Under the pieces are notes generated by a model. That model was not told the DNA's origin. It saw only the letters and a list, made by a program, of their open reading frames with translations, and did no database searches. A DNA stretch of 54,181 bases, from assembly GCA_938045565.1 (NCBI GenBank), contig CALIAZ010000006.1, positions 1 to 54,181 on the forward strand, written 5' to 3'. Made by a program: the position numbers and the translations under genes. Shown piece by piece: positions 26,061 to 34,540 of the stretch; position 1 is the first letter of the stretch, and each line of letters opens with the position of its first letter. The stretch is from an uncultured Atopobium sp. (GTDB lineage Bacteria > Actinomycetota > Coriobacteriia > Coriobacteriales > Atopobiaceae).

Positions 26061-26480
26061 ATGGCTAAGGCAGGTGTTACCAAAAAGATCGACCCAGGTT
26101 TGGGTAGGACAGTAGCAAGGTTGTTACAAGAAAGTGGCAAGCGCCAGGTAGACCTGTGCGAATTCTCACATTGGTCACGTGCGTATGTCTCTTATATTTG
26201 TACCGAGCGCCGTAAGTGGCCTTCATTTGATAAAGCAAAGGTTATTGCTGACTTCTTCTCCTTAAGTCTTGATCAACTCTGGATTGAGCATCTTAAAGAT
26301 CTTGTTGATGCTGGCGTAGAGCTCACAGAGACGCAGAAGAAGAATTTAGCTGAGGGCGTTAATCTTCCAAATCCCACTGTTATGCATGACGGAAATGACA
26401 ATAGAGAATACCTCCAACCTGTTGCTTCCTCGGGGAACGGCTCAGATTACACGCTCCCGGAAATTCTTGGTGTCGAATAA
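26061..26480 (+). CDS. XRE-family helix-turn-helix protein
   Basis: A 139-aa protein with an N-terminal Cro/C1-type HTH of about 60 residues (GRTVARLLQESGKRQVDLCEF, SRAYVSYICTERRKWPSFDKAKVIADFF), ending in the typical SLDQLW. The remaining ~70 residues are hydrophilic and Asn/Glu-rich with no known motif. The ATG at 26061 is chosen since the frame upstream lacks a ribosome site; the GGGGCTGTGAG before it is only a weak match, so translation may be low. It likely binds DNA as a dimer. Downstream, 109 bases away, lies a small Cys-containing gene on the same strand that may be cotranscribed. Confidence 0.82.
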   Translation: MAKAGVTKKIDPGLGRTVARLLQESGKRQVDLCEFSHWSRAYVSYICTERRKWPSFDKAKVIADFFSLSLDQLWIEHLKDLVDAGVELTETQKKNLAEGVNLPNPTVMHDGNDNREYLQPVASSGNGSDYTLPEILGVE

Positions 26481-26589
26481 GTATTTTTGACTATTTTTAT
26501 TGTTTACAATGCCATACTTGCTGTATACGCGTATGATTCAGCGTTGTTCAGATTGCATGGGGCTATCTGAAGAGTAGGAGATGTGCAAG

Positions 26590-26838
26590 ATGGCTGGACT
26601 ACACTGTTCAGACTGCGCTTTTAGCTCGTTCAAATTTAACGAGGACGCCCAGATGTACCAGGCGTACTGCTCGCGCGGCTATTTGCTGGCTGATCCACAT
26701 ATCCATGAGCTTTTTGCCATGCACTTTGCTAAGTCTCCAGAGGATTTTGTTCCCGTCAAAGATCCGTTTAATCGCGAGTATCTGAGGAAGTCATATATCT
26801 GTGGAGAATTTATTAAGCGTAAGGATAATTTGGGTTAA
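26590..26838 (+). CDS. Unknown small protein with four cysteines
   Basis: An 82-aa soluble protein with Cys6-x-x-Cys9, Cys27 and Cys71 plus several His (HIHELFAMHF), a pattern that could bind zinc. I know no family for it. TAGGAG precedes the region; the ATG at 26590 has a better spacing than the in-frame ATG at 26581. It lies behind the XRE regulator and is closed by a strong terminator. Confidence 0.7.
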   Translation: MAGLHCSDCAFSSFKFNEDAQMYQAYCSRGYLLADPHIHELFAMHFAKSPEDFVPVKDPFNREYLRKSYICGEFIKRKDNLG

Positions 26839-26849
26839 CGGTATGTCTT

Positions 26850-26880
26850 AAAACCCTGTTATGTAACATAGCAGGGTTTT
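26850..26880 (+). terminator. Terminator after the four-cysteine gene
   Basis: A 14-bp stem with one G-T pair (AAAACCCTGTTATG with CATAGCAGGGTTTT) and a 3-nt loop, ending in TTTTATT, 11 bases after the stop codon. Symmetric A/T flanks would allow termination in both directions. Confidence 0.88.
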
Positions 26881-27080
26881 ATTATGCCTCTGACGTGTTT
26901 CTCGTCTAATCAATATCAAAGAGTTAAGTAAATATCACAAAAGTTGTTATGCAACGCTTATAGATTTCTGCATAATTAGTTAACTTTCTGTTATATGTTC
27001 CCTTAAAACAAGGTAGTATTGATTTGGGGGAATCTCCTTATTACAAGGGGATTTAAAACATTTATAAAGGAGCGGCAGCA

Positions 27081-27701
27081 ATGTCGAGGCGACCACAAAC
27101 AGAAAGTTGTGACACACGTCACAGGCTTCTTAAATCCGCAGAGCAAGAGTTTGCTTTACAGGGATACGATAAAGCTTCACTGAGACAGATTTGTGCACAC
27201 GTAGGTGTTACCACGGGCGCCCTTTATTTCTTCTTTAATAACAAAGAGGACCTCTTTAAGAATGTTTTGATCCCTGTTACTGAAGGCGCAGTTCAGATTC
27301 TTGAGGATTACAAAGACCATCTGCTGGTCTTCGGAGAAAGAAATCTTGAAGACACTCCTTTGGGTAATGCAGAAACGCTCGAGAAATTCTTGGACCTTCT
27401 GTACGGCAATAGGTACGTGGTGCAGATTCTTGTGAACAACCGAGAAAACCCGCACGTCGTTCATTTCTTTGAAGAATTGACTGAGGTTATCTCTGCAACA
27501 ATCAGAGCTATTCTTTATCCCAATGTTGCGCAGGTTAAGCCCTATGATGAGTTTATTATTACCTGGCTTGCACAAACTGAGATGACCACCATTGTCAATA
27601 TTCTTAAAAATGATGAGACTCGTGAAGAGGCTGACGGTCATATTAATTCAGCAGTAATGTTTACGCAAGGCGGCATTAAAGCCTTGATTGAGGAACATTA
27701 G
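27081..27701 (+). CDS. TetR/AcrR-family transcriptional regulator
   Basis: A 206-aa TetR-type regulator: N-terminal three-helix HTH (RHRLLKSAEQEFALQGYDKASLRQICAHVGVTTGALYFFFNNKEDLF, residues about 11-55), followed by an all-helical ligand/dimer domain with no assignable ligand. The ATG follows AAAGGAGCGGC. An upstream inverted repeat (AATCTCC, TTATTACAA, GGGGATT, near 27029-27057) could be its own operator. The next gene, 85 bases downstream, encodes a lipoprotein with its own good promoter, so the regulator's targets are not obvious from context. Confidence 0.88.
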   Translation: MSRRPQTESCDTRHRLLKSAEQEFALQGYDKASLRQICAHVGVTTGALYFFFNNKEDLFKNVLIPVTEGAVQILEDYKDHLLVFGERNLEDTPLGNAETLEKFLDLLYGNRYVVQILVNNRENPHVVHFFEELTEVISATIRAILYPNVAQVKPYDEFIITWLAQTEMTTIVNILKNDETREEADGHINSAVMFTQGGIKALIEEH

Positions 27702-27722
27702 ATGCTCATCTGTGTATAAAAA

Positions 27723-27752
27723 TTGACAAAATCTACTTAATTTAGCTATTCT
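27723..27752 (+). promoter_or_regulatory. Sigma70-type promoter of the lipoprotein gene
   Basis: TTGACA (27723-27728) and TATTCT (27747-27752) with an 18-bp spacer, 34 bases before the ATG of the lipoprotein gene. This is the best -35/-10 pair that I see in the window. Confidence 0.7.
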
Positions 27753-27786
27753 AAATAAAGGTAAACAAAAACCAAGGGAGACCTTT

Positions 27787-28398
27787 ATGAAGTTTAATAA
27801 GCTCGGCCTCGTAGTAGCCTCCGCTTCCGCAGTTTTTGCTCTTGCGGGCTGCAATCTCATTCCTAGCCTTTCTGATACAGGAACCACTACTGGCGGTGGT
27901 CAGCAGCAACAACAGCAGCAAACTAAGCCTGATGCAAATACTGCAACCAAGCCTTCAGATACTCGTGCTGGTGACTCTGATTCCCAGAAGCTCTACGATA
28001 CTCTGATGGACAAGCACAACACTTCCGAGCAGATTACCAACACTCAGAAGTATGTTGATGATGTTAAGAAGACTGGCGATAAGACCGAGGTTCTTATTGA
28101 TACCGATAAGATTACCGTTACTGTTACCGGTATTGGCGTTGACTTTGAGAATTCTAACGGCTATCTGGTAGAGGTTGTCAACAAGACCGATACCAACATC
28201 TTCATTCAGACCACCGACACCACTGTTGGTAGCGATGAGCTGAACCTGTTTGTCAACGCAGCTCCTAACGCAACTACCAAGGGCTTCGCATTCTTTGATC
28301 CAGGCGTAAAGATGGATGCATCTGCAACCATTCGTGGTACCATCCTTGCTCTTTATGGTTCTGACTACAGCATGGATTCCTTCAACGTTATGTTCTAA
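27787..28398 (+). CDS. Lipoprotein of unknown function
   Basis: A 203-aa protein with a type II signal peptide (MKFNKLGLVVASASAVFAL, lipobox LAGC, Cys22). After it comes a flexible Gly/Gln/Thr/Asp-rich linker with seven Gln in a row, a helical stretch, and a ~100-residue beta-rich domain (EVLIDTDKITVTVTGIGVDF onward) that resembles the immunoglobulin-like DUF4352-type domains of many Gram-positive lipoproteins; that match is inference. It is anchored outside the membrane. GGGAGAC precedes the ATG. The gene has its own promoter and terminator. Confidence 0.82.
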   Translation: MKFNKLGLVVASASAVFALAGCNLIPSLSDTGTTTGGGQQQQQQQTKPDANTATKPSDTRAGDSDSQKLYDTLMDKHNTSEQITNTQKYVDDVKKTGDKTEVLIDTDKITVTVTGIGVDFENSNGYLVEVVNKTDTNIFIQTTDTTVGSDELNLFVNAAPNATTKGFAFFDPGVKMDASATIRGTILALYGSDYSMDSFNVMF

Positions 28399-28422
28399 GG
28401 TTTACTTAGTTCGTTGACTGCA

Positions 28423-28452
28423 AAGGCTCAGCTTTTTGGCTGAGCCTTTTTT
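28423..28452 (+). terminator. Terminator after the lipoprotein gene
   Basis: A 10-bp perfect stem (AAGGCTCAGC, arms 28423-28432 and 28439-28448) with a T-rich loop, then six T. It lies 24 bases after the stop codon. Confidence 0.92.
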
Positions 28453-28573
28453 GTTAGCGAGAAACCCAATCAATAGCAGTTAAATGAGTCGGCATTTAAG
28501 CAGTTGGAATCCGCTAGACTATAGAGTTGTTAGCTATAAAGAAGCATGTATGTACTGTATATAAGGAGCTACG

Positions 28574-29572
28574 ATGCTAGATTTAGATAAAAACACAGAC
28601 AGGCCATATAACGACCTTATCTTTTTTAAGCCTCTTTTTCACAATAAGATTTGGGGCGGAAGAAGACTTGCTGAAGAGTATGGTTACAACATCCCCGAAG
28701 GCTCAGTAGGAGAGTGCTGGGCAATTAGCGCACATCCTAGCGGAGACTGTGAAGTTGCCTCTGGTGCATATGCTGGCAAAACTCTTTCGGAGCTTTGGTC
28801 AACGCATCGAGAGCTTTTTGGTAATGCAGAGGGAGACCGTTTTCCGCTTCTTATTAAAATTCTTGACGCAAAAGATGACCTCTCTGTTCAGGTTCACCCA
28901 GATGATGAGTATGCTGCAGAGCATGAGAATGGCTCTCTAGGAAAGTCTGAGTGCTGGTACATTCTTGATGCAAAAGAGAATGGCGATATTGTTGTTGGCC
29001 AGAATGCTTCCTCAAAAGAGGAGTTTGCAGCCATGGTTGAGCAGGGAAAGTGGTCTGAACTGCTTAATTACGTGCCAATCAATGCTGGAGATTTCTTTAG
29101 GATTGATCCTGGAACCGTTCACGCCATTAGAACGGGTACGCTTATTCTTGAAACGCAGCAGAGTTCAGATATTACGTATCGTGTGTATGACTATGATCGT
29201 TTAGGAGACGATGGCAAACCTCGTGATTTGCATCTAGCACAGAGTCTTGAGGTTATCGATTACGCACAGGAAGTTCCAACATCTGGAGAAATTACTGCCC
29301 CAAAAATTGACGGTAAAACTGAGCTTATGAGCTGCAAGTATTTCTCGGTGGAAAAATATGAGATTCATGAGTCAAAAACTATTGCACAGCCATGGTCTTT
29401 TATGTGCGTAAGTGTTATTGAGGGAGAAGGAACAGTTTCTGCTGATGATGGCAAGGGATGTGAACATACGCTTTATAAGGGCTCGCATTTTATTGCTCCT
29501 GCACATTCTGGTGATCTGCACTTCTCGGGAAATATGACATTGATTACCTCTCATCTTCCTCATACAAAGTAG
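28574..29572 (+). CDS. manA: Mannose-6-phosphate isomerase, class I
   Basis: A 332-aa cupin-type phosphomannose isomerase of the short Gram-positive form. Zinc ligands are visible in SVQVHPDDEYA (Gln and His), GKSECWYIL (Glu) and GTVHAI (His), and FLKPLFH-like start sequence (FFKPLFHNKIWGGR) is typical. It interconverts mannose-6-phosphate and fructose-6-phosphate in the cytoplasm, linking mannose uptake to glycolysis or supplying mannose for cell-surface glycans. AAGGAG lies seven bases before the ATG. No PTS gene is adjacent; it appears to be a single-gene unit. Confidence 0.95.
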   Translation: MLDLDKNTDRPYNDLIFFKPLFHNKIWGGRRLAEEYGYNIPEGSVGECWAISAHPSGDCEVASGAYAGKTLSELWSTHRELFGNAEGDRFPLLIKILDAKDDLSVQVHPDDEYAAEHENGSLGKSECWYILDAKENGDIVVGQNASSKEEFAAMVEQGKWSELLNYVPINAGDFFRIDPGTVHAIRTGTLILETQQSSDITYRVYDYDRLGDDGKPRDLHLAQSLEVIDYAQEVPTSGEITAPKIDGKTELMSCKYFSVEKYEIHESKTIAQPWSFMCVSVIEGEGTVSADDGKGCEHTLYKGSHFIAPAHSGDLHFSGNMTLITSHLPHTK

Positions 29573-29671
29573 GATGATAAATGAGTCGAATGCAGCTTAA
29601 TTTATAACATTTGACTCATTTCAAGTAGAATATAAAAAGTTAGGACTCCCATACGCTTATAGGAGGAACAT

Positions 29672-30859
29672 ATGAACAAAGAGATGATTACTCGCCGCGC
29701 TTTTGCGGGATTGGCTGCAGGTGGTGCTGCTAGCACGCTTGCTGCTTGTAATAGTGATGTCCTTCAGGCAATCTTGAATCCTGATTCAGTTCTTGGTGGA
29801 GCTGGTCAAGATTCTCAGAATGGCGGTCAGGGCGGTACTGGGGATACGCCTTCTCATTCAAGCCTTGTGAAGCTTGAGGAGACTCCAGATAATCCAACGC
29901 TAACCGGAGATCTTTCTAAGATTATTACTGGCGTCTGGTGTGTTGACAATGGTGTTGGAACTAAAGGTGGATCAAAGGAAGGCAAAACCTTTGATCATGG
30001 TGGCATGCTTAATCAGGGCTATAACGATGGAACCGTTCTTTACTATTCATTCAAAGAAGACGGCACATTCTTCATGCATAATTTTAAAGGTGTGAAGAAT
30101 GATGGTAAGTGGGAAGCAAAAGGAACTGTTGCCATTCAATGTACGTATGATGATGGCGATAGTGTGCCAATGCTTTTTGATAAGGACGACAACAACTATC
30201 TGAAGTACAGCGATGCCAAGAGTGAGATTACGTTTAATTTCAAAAAACTTTCTGACAATCCAGACGATACTTCACAGATTGCTTATATTGATGGCCAGGT
30301 AGTCAATTTTGCTGCCACCATTCCAGGTACGTATTATCTCTTTGGCCTGCACTATGCAGATGGCTCTAAAGAAGATCTGACCAGTAATCAGATTGAGTCT
30401 ATGAATAAGGGCTCGGGTGCAGCGTATACCTTCTCTGCTCATAAGGATGGAAATGCTGCATTATTCTATCCAGACGGTAGTGTTGCTCCTATTCAGATTG
30501 TTGCAGAAGAGCCTTCTGAAGACGGTCTCTCTTTCCCTATTCTTGCTATGGGTTTCTCGGCAGATGAGGATATTTCTCAGTCTGTTCTATATACTACTGA
30601 GAATGATAAGAAACTCCTTAGTATTGATCTCCCTAATTACACTCTTAAGTTTGCTCTCATTAATCACCGCGAGGATAATTGGGCTAAATATGAGTATCCA
30701 CCAAAGGCTGAGTTCCCTTGGCAGCCAGATGGTAAGGGTGGCTTTAAGCTGGTAACGCCTACTTCTTCTGGTTCCGGAAATAGTGGTAGCTCTTCAGGAA
30801 ATGGCGGCAGCTCATCTGGAAATGGTGGCGGCGGCAAGGGTGGTACTGGTAAGAAATAA
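29672..30859 (+). CDS. Tat-type lipoprotein of unknown function with Gly/Ser tail
   Basis: A 395-aa exported protein. The start MNKEMITRRAFAGLAAGGAAS has twin arginines and a weakly hydrophobic core as in Tat signals, and LAAC gives a lipobox (Cys26). A Gly/Gln linker follows, then about 290 residues of soluble sequence with repeated short Trp/Tyr/Asp motifs (VWCVDNG, YYSFKEDGTFFMHNFKG, DGKWEAKGTVAIQ) suggesting beta-sheet. The last ~30 residues are pure Gly/Ser/Asn/Lys. I do not recognise the family. AGGAGGAAC precedes the ATG. The tail is low complexity and may vary in length between strains. The gene ends in a strong bidirectional terminator. Confidence 0.8.
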   Translation: MNKEMITRRAFAGLAAGGAASTLAACNSDVLQAILNPDSVLGGAGQDSQNGGQGGTGDTPSHSSLVKLEETPDNPTLTGDLSKIITGVWCVDNGVGTKGGSKEGKTFDHGGMLNQGYNDGTVLYYSFKEDGTFFMHNFKGVKNDGKWEAKGTVAIQCTYDDGDSVPMLFDKDDNNYLKYSDAKSEITFNFKKLSDNPDDTSQIAYIDGQVVNFAATIPGTYYLFGLHYADGSKEDLTSNQIESMNKGSGAAYTFSAHKDGNAALFYPDGSVAPIQIVAEEPSEDGLSFPILAMGFSADEDISQSVLYTTENDKKLLSIDLPNYTLKFALINHREDNWAKYEYPPKAEFPWQPDGKGGFKLVTPTSSGSGNSGSSSGNGGSSSGNGGGGKGGTGKK

Positions 30860-30889
30860 CCGCAGCCTTTTCTAACATCTTTTACTAAC

Positions 30890-30922
30890 AAAAAAGCAGG
30901 CATATGATATGCCTGCTTTTTT
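30890..30922. terminator. Bidirectional terminator between the Tat lipoprotein and mscL
   Basis: A 15-bp perfect stem (AAAAAAGCAGGCATA with TATGCCTGCTTTTTT) around TGA, with T runs on both strands, placed between two convergent genes. Confidence 0.93.
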
Positions 30923-30977
30923 TCTTGCTAACCTTTTACGCGTGTAAAAAAGCGTGCTTTTCAGCAGAATGCTGATG

Positions 30978-31427
30978 TTACGCAGCATGCGCGCCGCCCT
31001 CAATCTCACCAGTGCAGTGTGGGCAGCGAGTTGCGCCTTCCTTAACCTCTTCAAGGCAGTGTGGGCAGTGTGGAGCTGCAACCTCTTCAACAGCCTCTTC
31101 TTCGTCCTTCTTAAGCTTGGAAGCCTTCATGAACTTATTGAGGGCCTTAATCATGCAGAAGACAATGAATGCAATGATCAGGAAGTTGATGATTGCGCTG
31201 ATGAATGCGCCAAAGTCAATGCCGTTCTGGGTGCTAGGAACTGGAATAGAAAGACCAGAAACCTCGGTACCGCCACCAGAGATGAGCTTAATAAATGGGT
31301 TAATGATGTCATTGACAAGGGAGGTAACAATAGCGGTAAATGCGCCGCCAATGATGATACCAATAGCCATGTCCATAACATTGCCCTGCTGGATAAACTC
31401 TTTGAACTCCTCAAAAAACTTTTTCAT
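30978..31427 (-). CDS. mscL: Large-conductance mechanosensitive channel with zinc-ribbon tail
   Basis: The first ~105 of 149 residues are a normal MscL: amphipathic MKKFFEEFKEFIQQGN, TM1 (VMDMAIGIIIGGAFTAIV), periplasmic loop, TM2 (FGAFISAIINFLIIAFIVFCMI). MscL is a homopentameric emergency valve opened by membrane tension in hypo-osmotic shock. The C-terminal bundle is followed by a zinc-ribbon-like element with Cys121-x-x-Cys124 and Cys135-x-x-Cys138 (two CPHC motifs) and an acidic/Ala tail, absent from E. coli MscL. In a pentamer this would set five metal sites at the cytoplasmic mouth. GAAAGG lies upstream of the ATG. Confidence 0.93.
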   Translation of the reverse strand: MKKFFEEFKEFIQQGNVMDMAIGIIIGGAFTAIVTSLVNDIINPFIKLISGGGTEVSGLSIPVPSTQNGIDFGAFISAIINFLIIAFIVFCMIKALNKFMKASKLKKDEEEAVEEVAAPHCPHCLEEVKEGATRCPHCTGEIEGGAHAA

Positions 31428-31488
31428 TTCATCCCTTTCGTTTAATTGGTAGAGGATAGATATTTCCAGTCGTGTCTACGGCCTGTGC

Positions 31489-33045
31489 TTATGCACTGGT
31501 TAGACCATAGATGTGAGAGTATTTGTCAGTCAGATACTTGGTGTAGTAGTGAACGTCAAAAGGCTCGCCGCATGCGCCCATGATGAGTTCCTTGGAGTCC
31601 TTTGCACGACCCCAGGTCCAAATACGGCTACCCAGCCACTCTCTAATAGGAGCAAGGTCTCCAGATGCGCAGACGGCATCAAAGTCCATACCCTCAGCAA
31701 TCATGGCGTGTTTGTACTGAGCGCCATATGCGCTACCAAGTGCATAGGTTGGGAAGTAGCCAAACTCACCCCATGACCAGTGGACATCCTGAAGAGCGCC
31801 CTCGGTGTTGTTTGGAACCGTGACACCCAGGTACTGCTTGTACTTCTCGGCCCAAAGAGCTGGGACATCCTTTGCGGTAATCTCACCAGACAAAAGTGCC
31901 TGCTCCATCTCATAACGGATGAGGATGTGCAGCGGATACGTGAGCTCGTCTGCCTCGGTACGGATGAGGCTTGGCTGTACTTTGTTAGCTGCCGAGAAGA
32001 GCTGGAAGGCAGTAACGCGATTCAGCTGGCCAGGGAAGTGTTTGCGCATAAGCTGAATAAGAGGCTCAGCAAATGCCTCAGAAAGACCGATGTAGTTCTC
32101 AAAGAATCTGGACTGAGACTCGTGCATGCCCATAGAAGTACCGGTGCTCAGAGAAGTAAAACGATACTCCCAGTTAATGCCCTGCTCGTAGAGGGCGTGA
32201 CCGTTTTCATGCAGCATGGAATAGACGTTGGAGAGCACATTGTTCTCGTAAGCGTGGCTGGCAACCATGACAAAGCCAATACCAGGGCCACCAGTGTAAG
32301 GATGCTCAGTTTTGCCAAGCCAGTAAGCGTCCTCGTCAAGGCCCTGGAGTTTTACCAGGTCTTTTGCAAGGTCCCACTGACGATTGACGTCAAACTTGCC
32401 CTCAAGAGGCTTGGTGCTTGGTTGACGCTTAGAAGCCATGCAATCGGCAACCAGAGGAACTACCACTTCTTTAACGTTATTGAAGAAGGTGTTGTAGAAC
32501 TCTCTGTTGGTACCGTGCTCAAAATCGCTAAGCAACAGGTCATAGGAATCTTTGGAAGCATCGCGGGCCTGGCACATCTCTTTGCGGAGCTCAATCAAGC
32601 CGTCCAGTTTTGGTGCAAAGAGCGACCAGTCATCACTGCTTTTTGCCTGTTCCCAGACCTCGTTAGCCTCTGTGGTGAGGCGGACAAAGTTACTCTGAAG
32701 CTCAACTGGGACATCTACCAGCTGACTTCTATCACGACGAAGAATTTTAACCTGTGCACGATGAGTCTCATCAAGCAGAGGGCGGTTCTCGTGAAGTCTA
32801 TCAAGCAGTGCACCAACAGCAGGATCACAGAGGGTCTCCTGGACCTGCTCGCCAAGGATTGCTAGGGCTTCTCCACGCTCTTCAGCTGCCTTTTTTGGAT
32901 CAATGCATGGGCCAAAAGAGCCAATCTCGTTAGCTGCATAGTTAAGAGCAAAGAGTTTTTTCTCAAGCTCATCAAGTTTAGCGATATCATCGCGGGGATT
33001 TGAAAGCGCTGCGTTCAATTCAACAGTGTTATTTGCGCTGTCCAT
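31489..33045 (-). CDS. M32 family carboxypeptidase (carboxypeptidase Taq type)
   Basis: A 518-aa metallocarboxypeptidase of family M32 (usual length about 500). The zinc site HENGH is at residues 279-283, followed by ALYEQGI as in the family and by the third-ligand region HESQSRFFENYIG. It removes C-terminal residues from peptides in the cytoplasm with broad specificity. The segment before the HExxH (HPYTGGPGIGFVMVASHAYENN) departs from the common DVRITTRY wording of the family. GAGAGG precedes the ATG at 33045. It is monocistronic; mscL lies downstream on the same strand, 61 bases away. Confidence 0.9.
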   Translation of the reverse strand: MDSANNTVELNAALSNPRDDIAKLDELEKKLFALNYAANEIGSFGPCIDPKKAAEERGEALAILGEQVQETLCDPAVGALLDRLHENRPLLDETHRAQVKILRRDRSQLVDVPVELQSNFVRLTTEANEVWEQAKSSDDWSLFAPKLDGLIELRKEMCQARDASKDSYDLLLSDFEHGTNREFYNTFFNNVKEVVVPLVADCMASKRQPSTKPLEGKFDVNRQWDLAKDLVKLQGLDEDAYWLGKTEHPYTGGPGIGFVMVASHAYENNVLSNVYSMLHENGHALYEQGINWEYRFTSLSTGTSMGMHESQSRFFENYIGLSEAFAEPLIQLMRKHFPGQLNRVTAFQLFSAANKVQPSLIRTEADELTYPLHILIRYEMEQALLSGEITAKDVPALWAEKYKQYLGVTVPNNTEGALQDVHWSWGEFGYFPTYALGSAYGAQYKHAMIAEGMDFDAVCASGDLAPIREWLGSRIWTWGRAKDSKELIMGACGEPFDVHYYTKYLTDKYSHIYGLTSA

Positions 33046-33239
33046 AAAAATCCTCTCTACAAAAATAGGTGTGACCAGTTACTTTACCGGTCAACAGAAA
33101 CCGTTTAGCGTATGCGCCATATTTTACCCTGTTATTTATTGATATTTGAGCGATACTAAAAAGACTACGTCCTAAAACAATAAGTACATCTTTTCGCACA
33201 ATTTTTGCCCAAAGATGGCTTGTAAGGAGTAAGAGTTCT

Positions 33240-34538
33240 ATGGATGACAGCAGAATCTCGTTTGATCAGTGGGGTGATCTGTACGCAGATCGCGTTCAAA
33301 CCATGCGAAAAAGCGAAGTACGAGATTTGTTTGCAGCACTGTCTCGTCCAGGTGTCATTGCGCTGTCTGGTGGCCTACCAGACATTTCTTCGCTACCACT
33401 TGATCAGGTTGCAGAGTGCGCTCGACGCTGCGTTGCTGTTGAGGGTCTCAGGTCTCTTCAGTATGGCAACTCTGATGGCCGTATTGAGTGCAGAAGGACT
33501 ATCTGCAAGATCTTGGCTGCTCAGGGTGTTGAGGCTGACCCCGATGAGATGATTTTGACTTCTGGTTCTCAGCAGGCGCTTGATTTCTTGGGTCGCGTCT
33601 TCCTTAACCCAGGGGACGATATTATCTGTGAGGGCCCAAGTTACCTTGGTGCGTTCCAGGCATTTTCAGCGTATGAGCCTACTGTTCACACCATTGATAT
33701 GGACGAAGAAGGCATTAGAACTGATCTACTTGAGGCCAAGCTTGAAGAGCTTGCCAATCAAGACAGAAAACCTAAGTTCATCTACGTTATTCCTAACTTC
33801 AACAACCCTGCGGGCATCACCATGTCTATGCCAAGGCGTCTGCGCCTTCTTGAGCTGGCTCGCCAGTACAACATTCCTGTTGTTGAAGATGACCCATATG
33901 GTCTTATCCGCTTTGAGGGAGAAGATCTAACGCGTCTTAAGACGCTTGATCCAAGTGTCATTTATCTGGGAACCACGTCGAAGATTTTTGCCCCTGGACT
34001 GCGTCTTGCATGGATGGTGGCACCTCGTCATTTCCTTGAGCGCATCAACCTTGCAAAGTCTGGTTCTGACCTGTGCACCAGCCCCTTTAATATGATTCTT
34101 GCCGAGCATTACTTCAATGAAGTTGATTGGCAAGCAGCGCTTGAGGTGTCTAAGTCTCGCTATAAAGAGAGAAAAGACGCCATGCTGGCAGCGCTTGCAG
34201 AGTTCTTCCCCAAAGACGTTACCTGGACAAGGCCAGAGGGTGGCTTGTTCCTGTGGGTAACCTTCCCGCCATACCTCAACACTGAGCAGTTGCTTCCTCG
34301 TGCAATTGAAGAGGGAGTTGCCTTTGTACCAGGTGTTTATTGCTATCCTGACCAGCGTATTAGTTCAAGTATGCGCCTGTGCTACTCATTTGAGACGCCA
34401 GAGCGCATCCACGAGGCAATCCGCAGGCTGTCTTTGTGCGTCCAAGATCGCATGGCGCTGTATCGCGCATTCCTAGAGGCGGGCGCTCTTCCTGAGTCTT
34501 CTCATTCTGAATCTCAATCTTCTGCAAGGGAGTGTTAA
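33240..34538 (+). CDS. PLP-dependent aminotransferase, class I (2-aminoadipate/LysN-like)
   Basis: A 432-aa fold-type I aminotransferase. Landmarks: ALSGGLPDISSLP near the start, LTSGSQQALDFLGRVFLNPGD, YVIPNFNNPAGITMS (with the Asn/Pro contact to the cofactor), EDDPYGLIRFEG (Asp binding pyridine N), and the Schiff-base Lys in LGTTSKIFAPGLRLAW. This is the subgroup of MocR-like stand-alone aminotransferases and archaeal 2-aminoadipate transaminases; substrate unknown. No DNA-binding domain is present. AAGGAG precedes the ATG. It begins a three-gene unit with the Ddl-like and ROK genes, spaced by two and eight bases. Confidence 0.88.
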   Translation: MDDSRISFDQWGDLYADRVQTMRKSEVRDLFAALSRPGVIALSGGLPDISSLPLDQVAECARRCVAVEGLRSLQYGNSDGRIECRRTICKILAAQGVEADPDEMILTSGSQQALDFLGRVFLNPGDDIICEGPSYLGAFQAFSAYEPTVHTIDMDEEGIRTDLLEAKLEELANQDRKPKFIYVIPNFNNPAGITMSMPRRLRLLELARQYNIPVVEDDPYGLIRFEGEDLTRLKTLDPSVIYLGTTSKIFAPGLRLAWMVAPRHFLERINLAKSGSDLCTSPFNMILAEHYFNEVDWQAALEVSKSRYKERKDAMLAALAEFFPKDVTWTRPEGGLFLWVTFPPYLNTEQLLPRAIEEGVAFVPGVYCYPDQRISSSMRLCYSFETPERIHEAIRRLSLCVQDRMALYRAFLEAGALPESSHSESQSSAREC

Positions 34539-34540
34539 GT

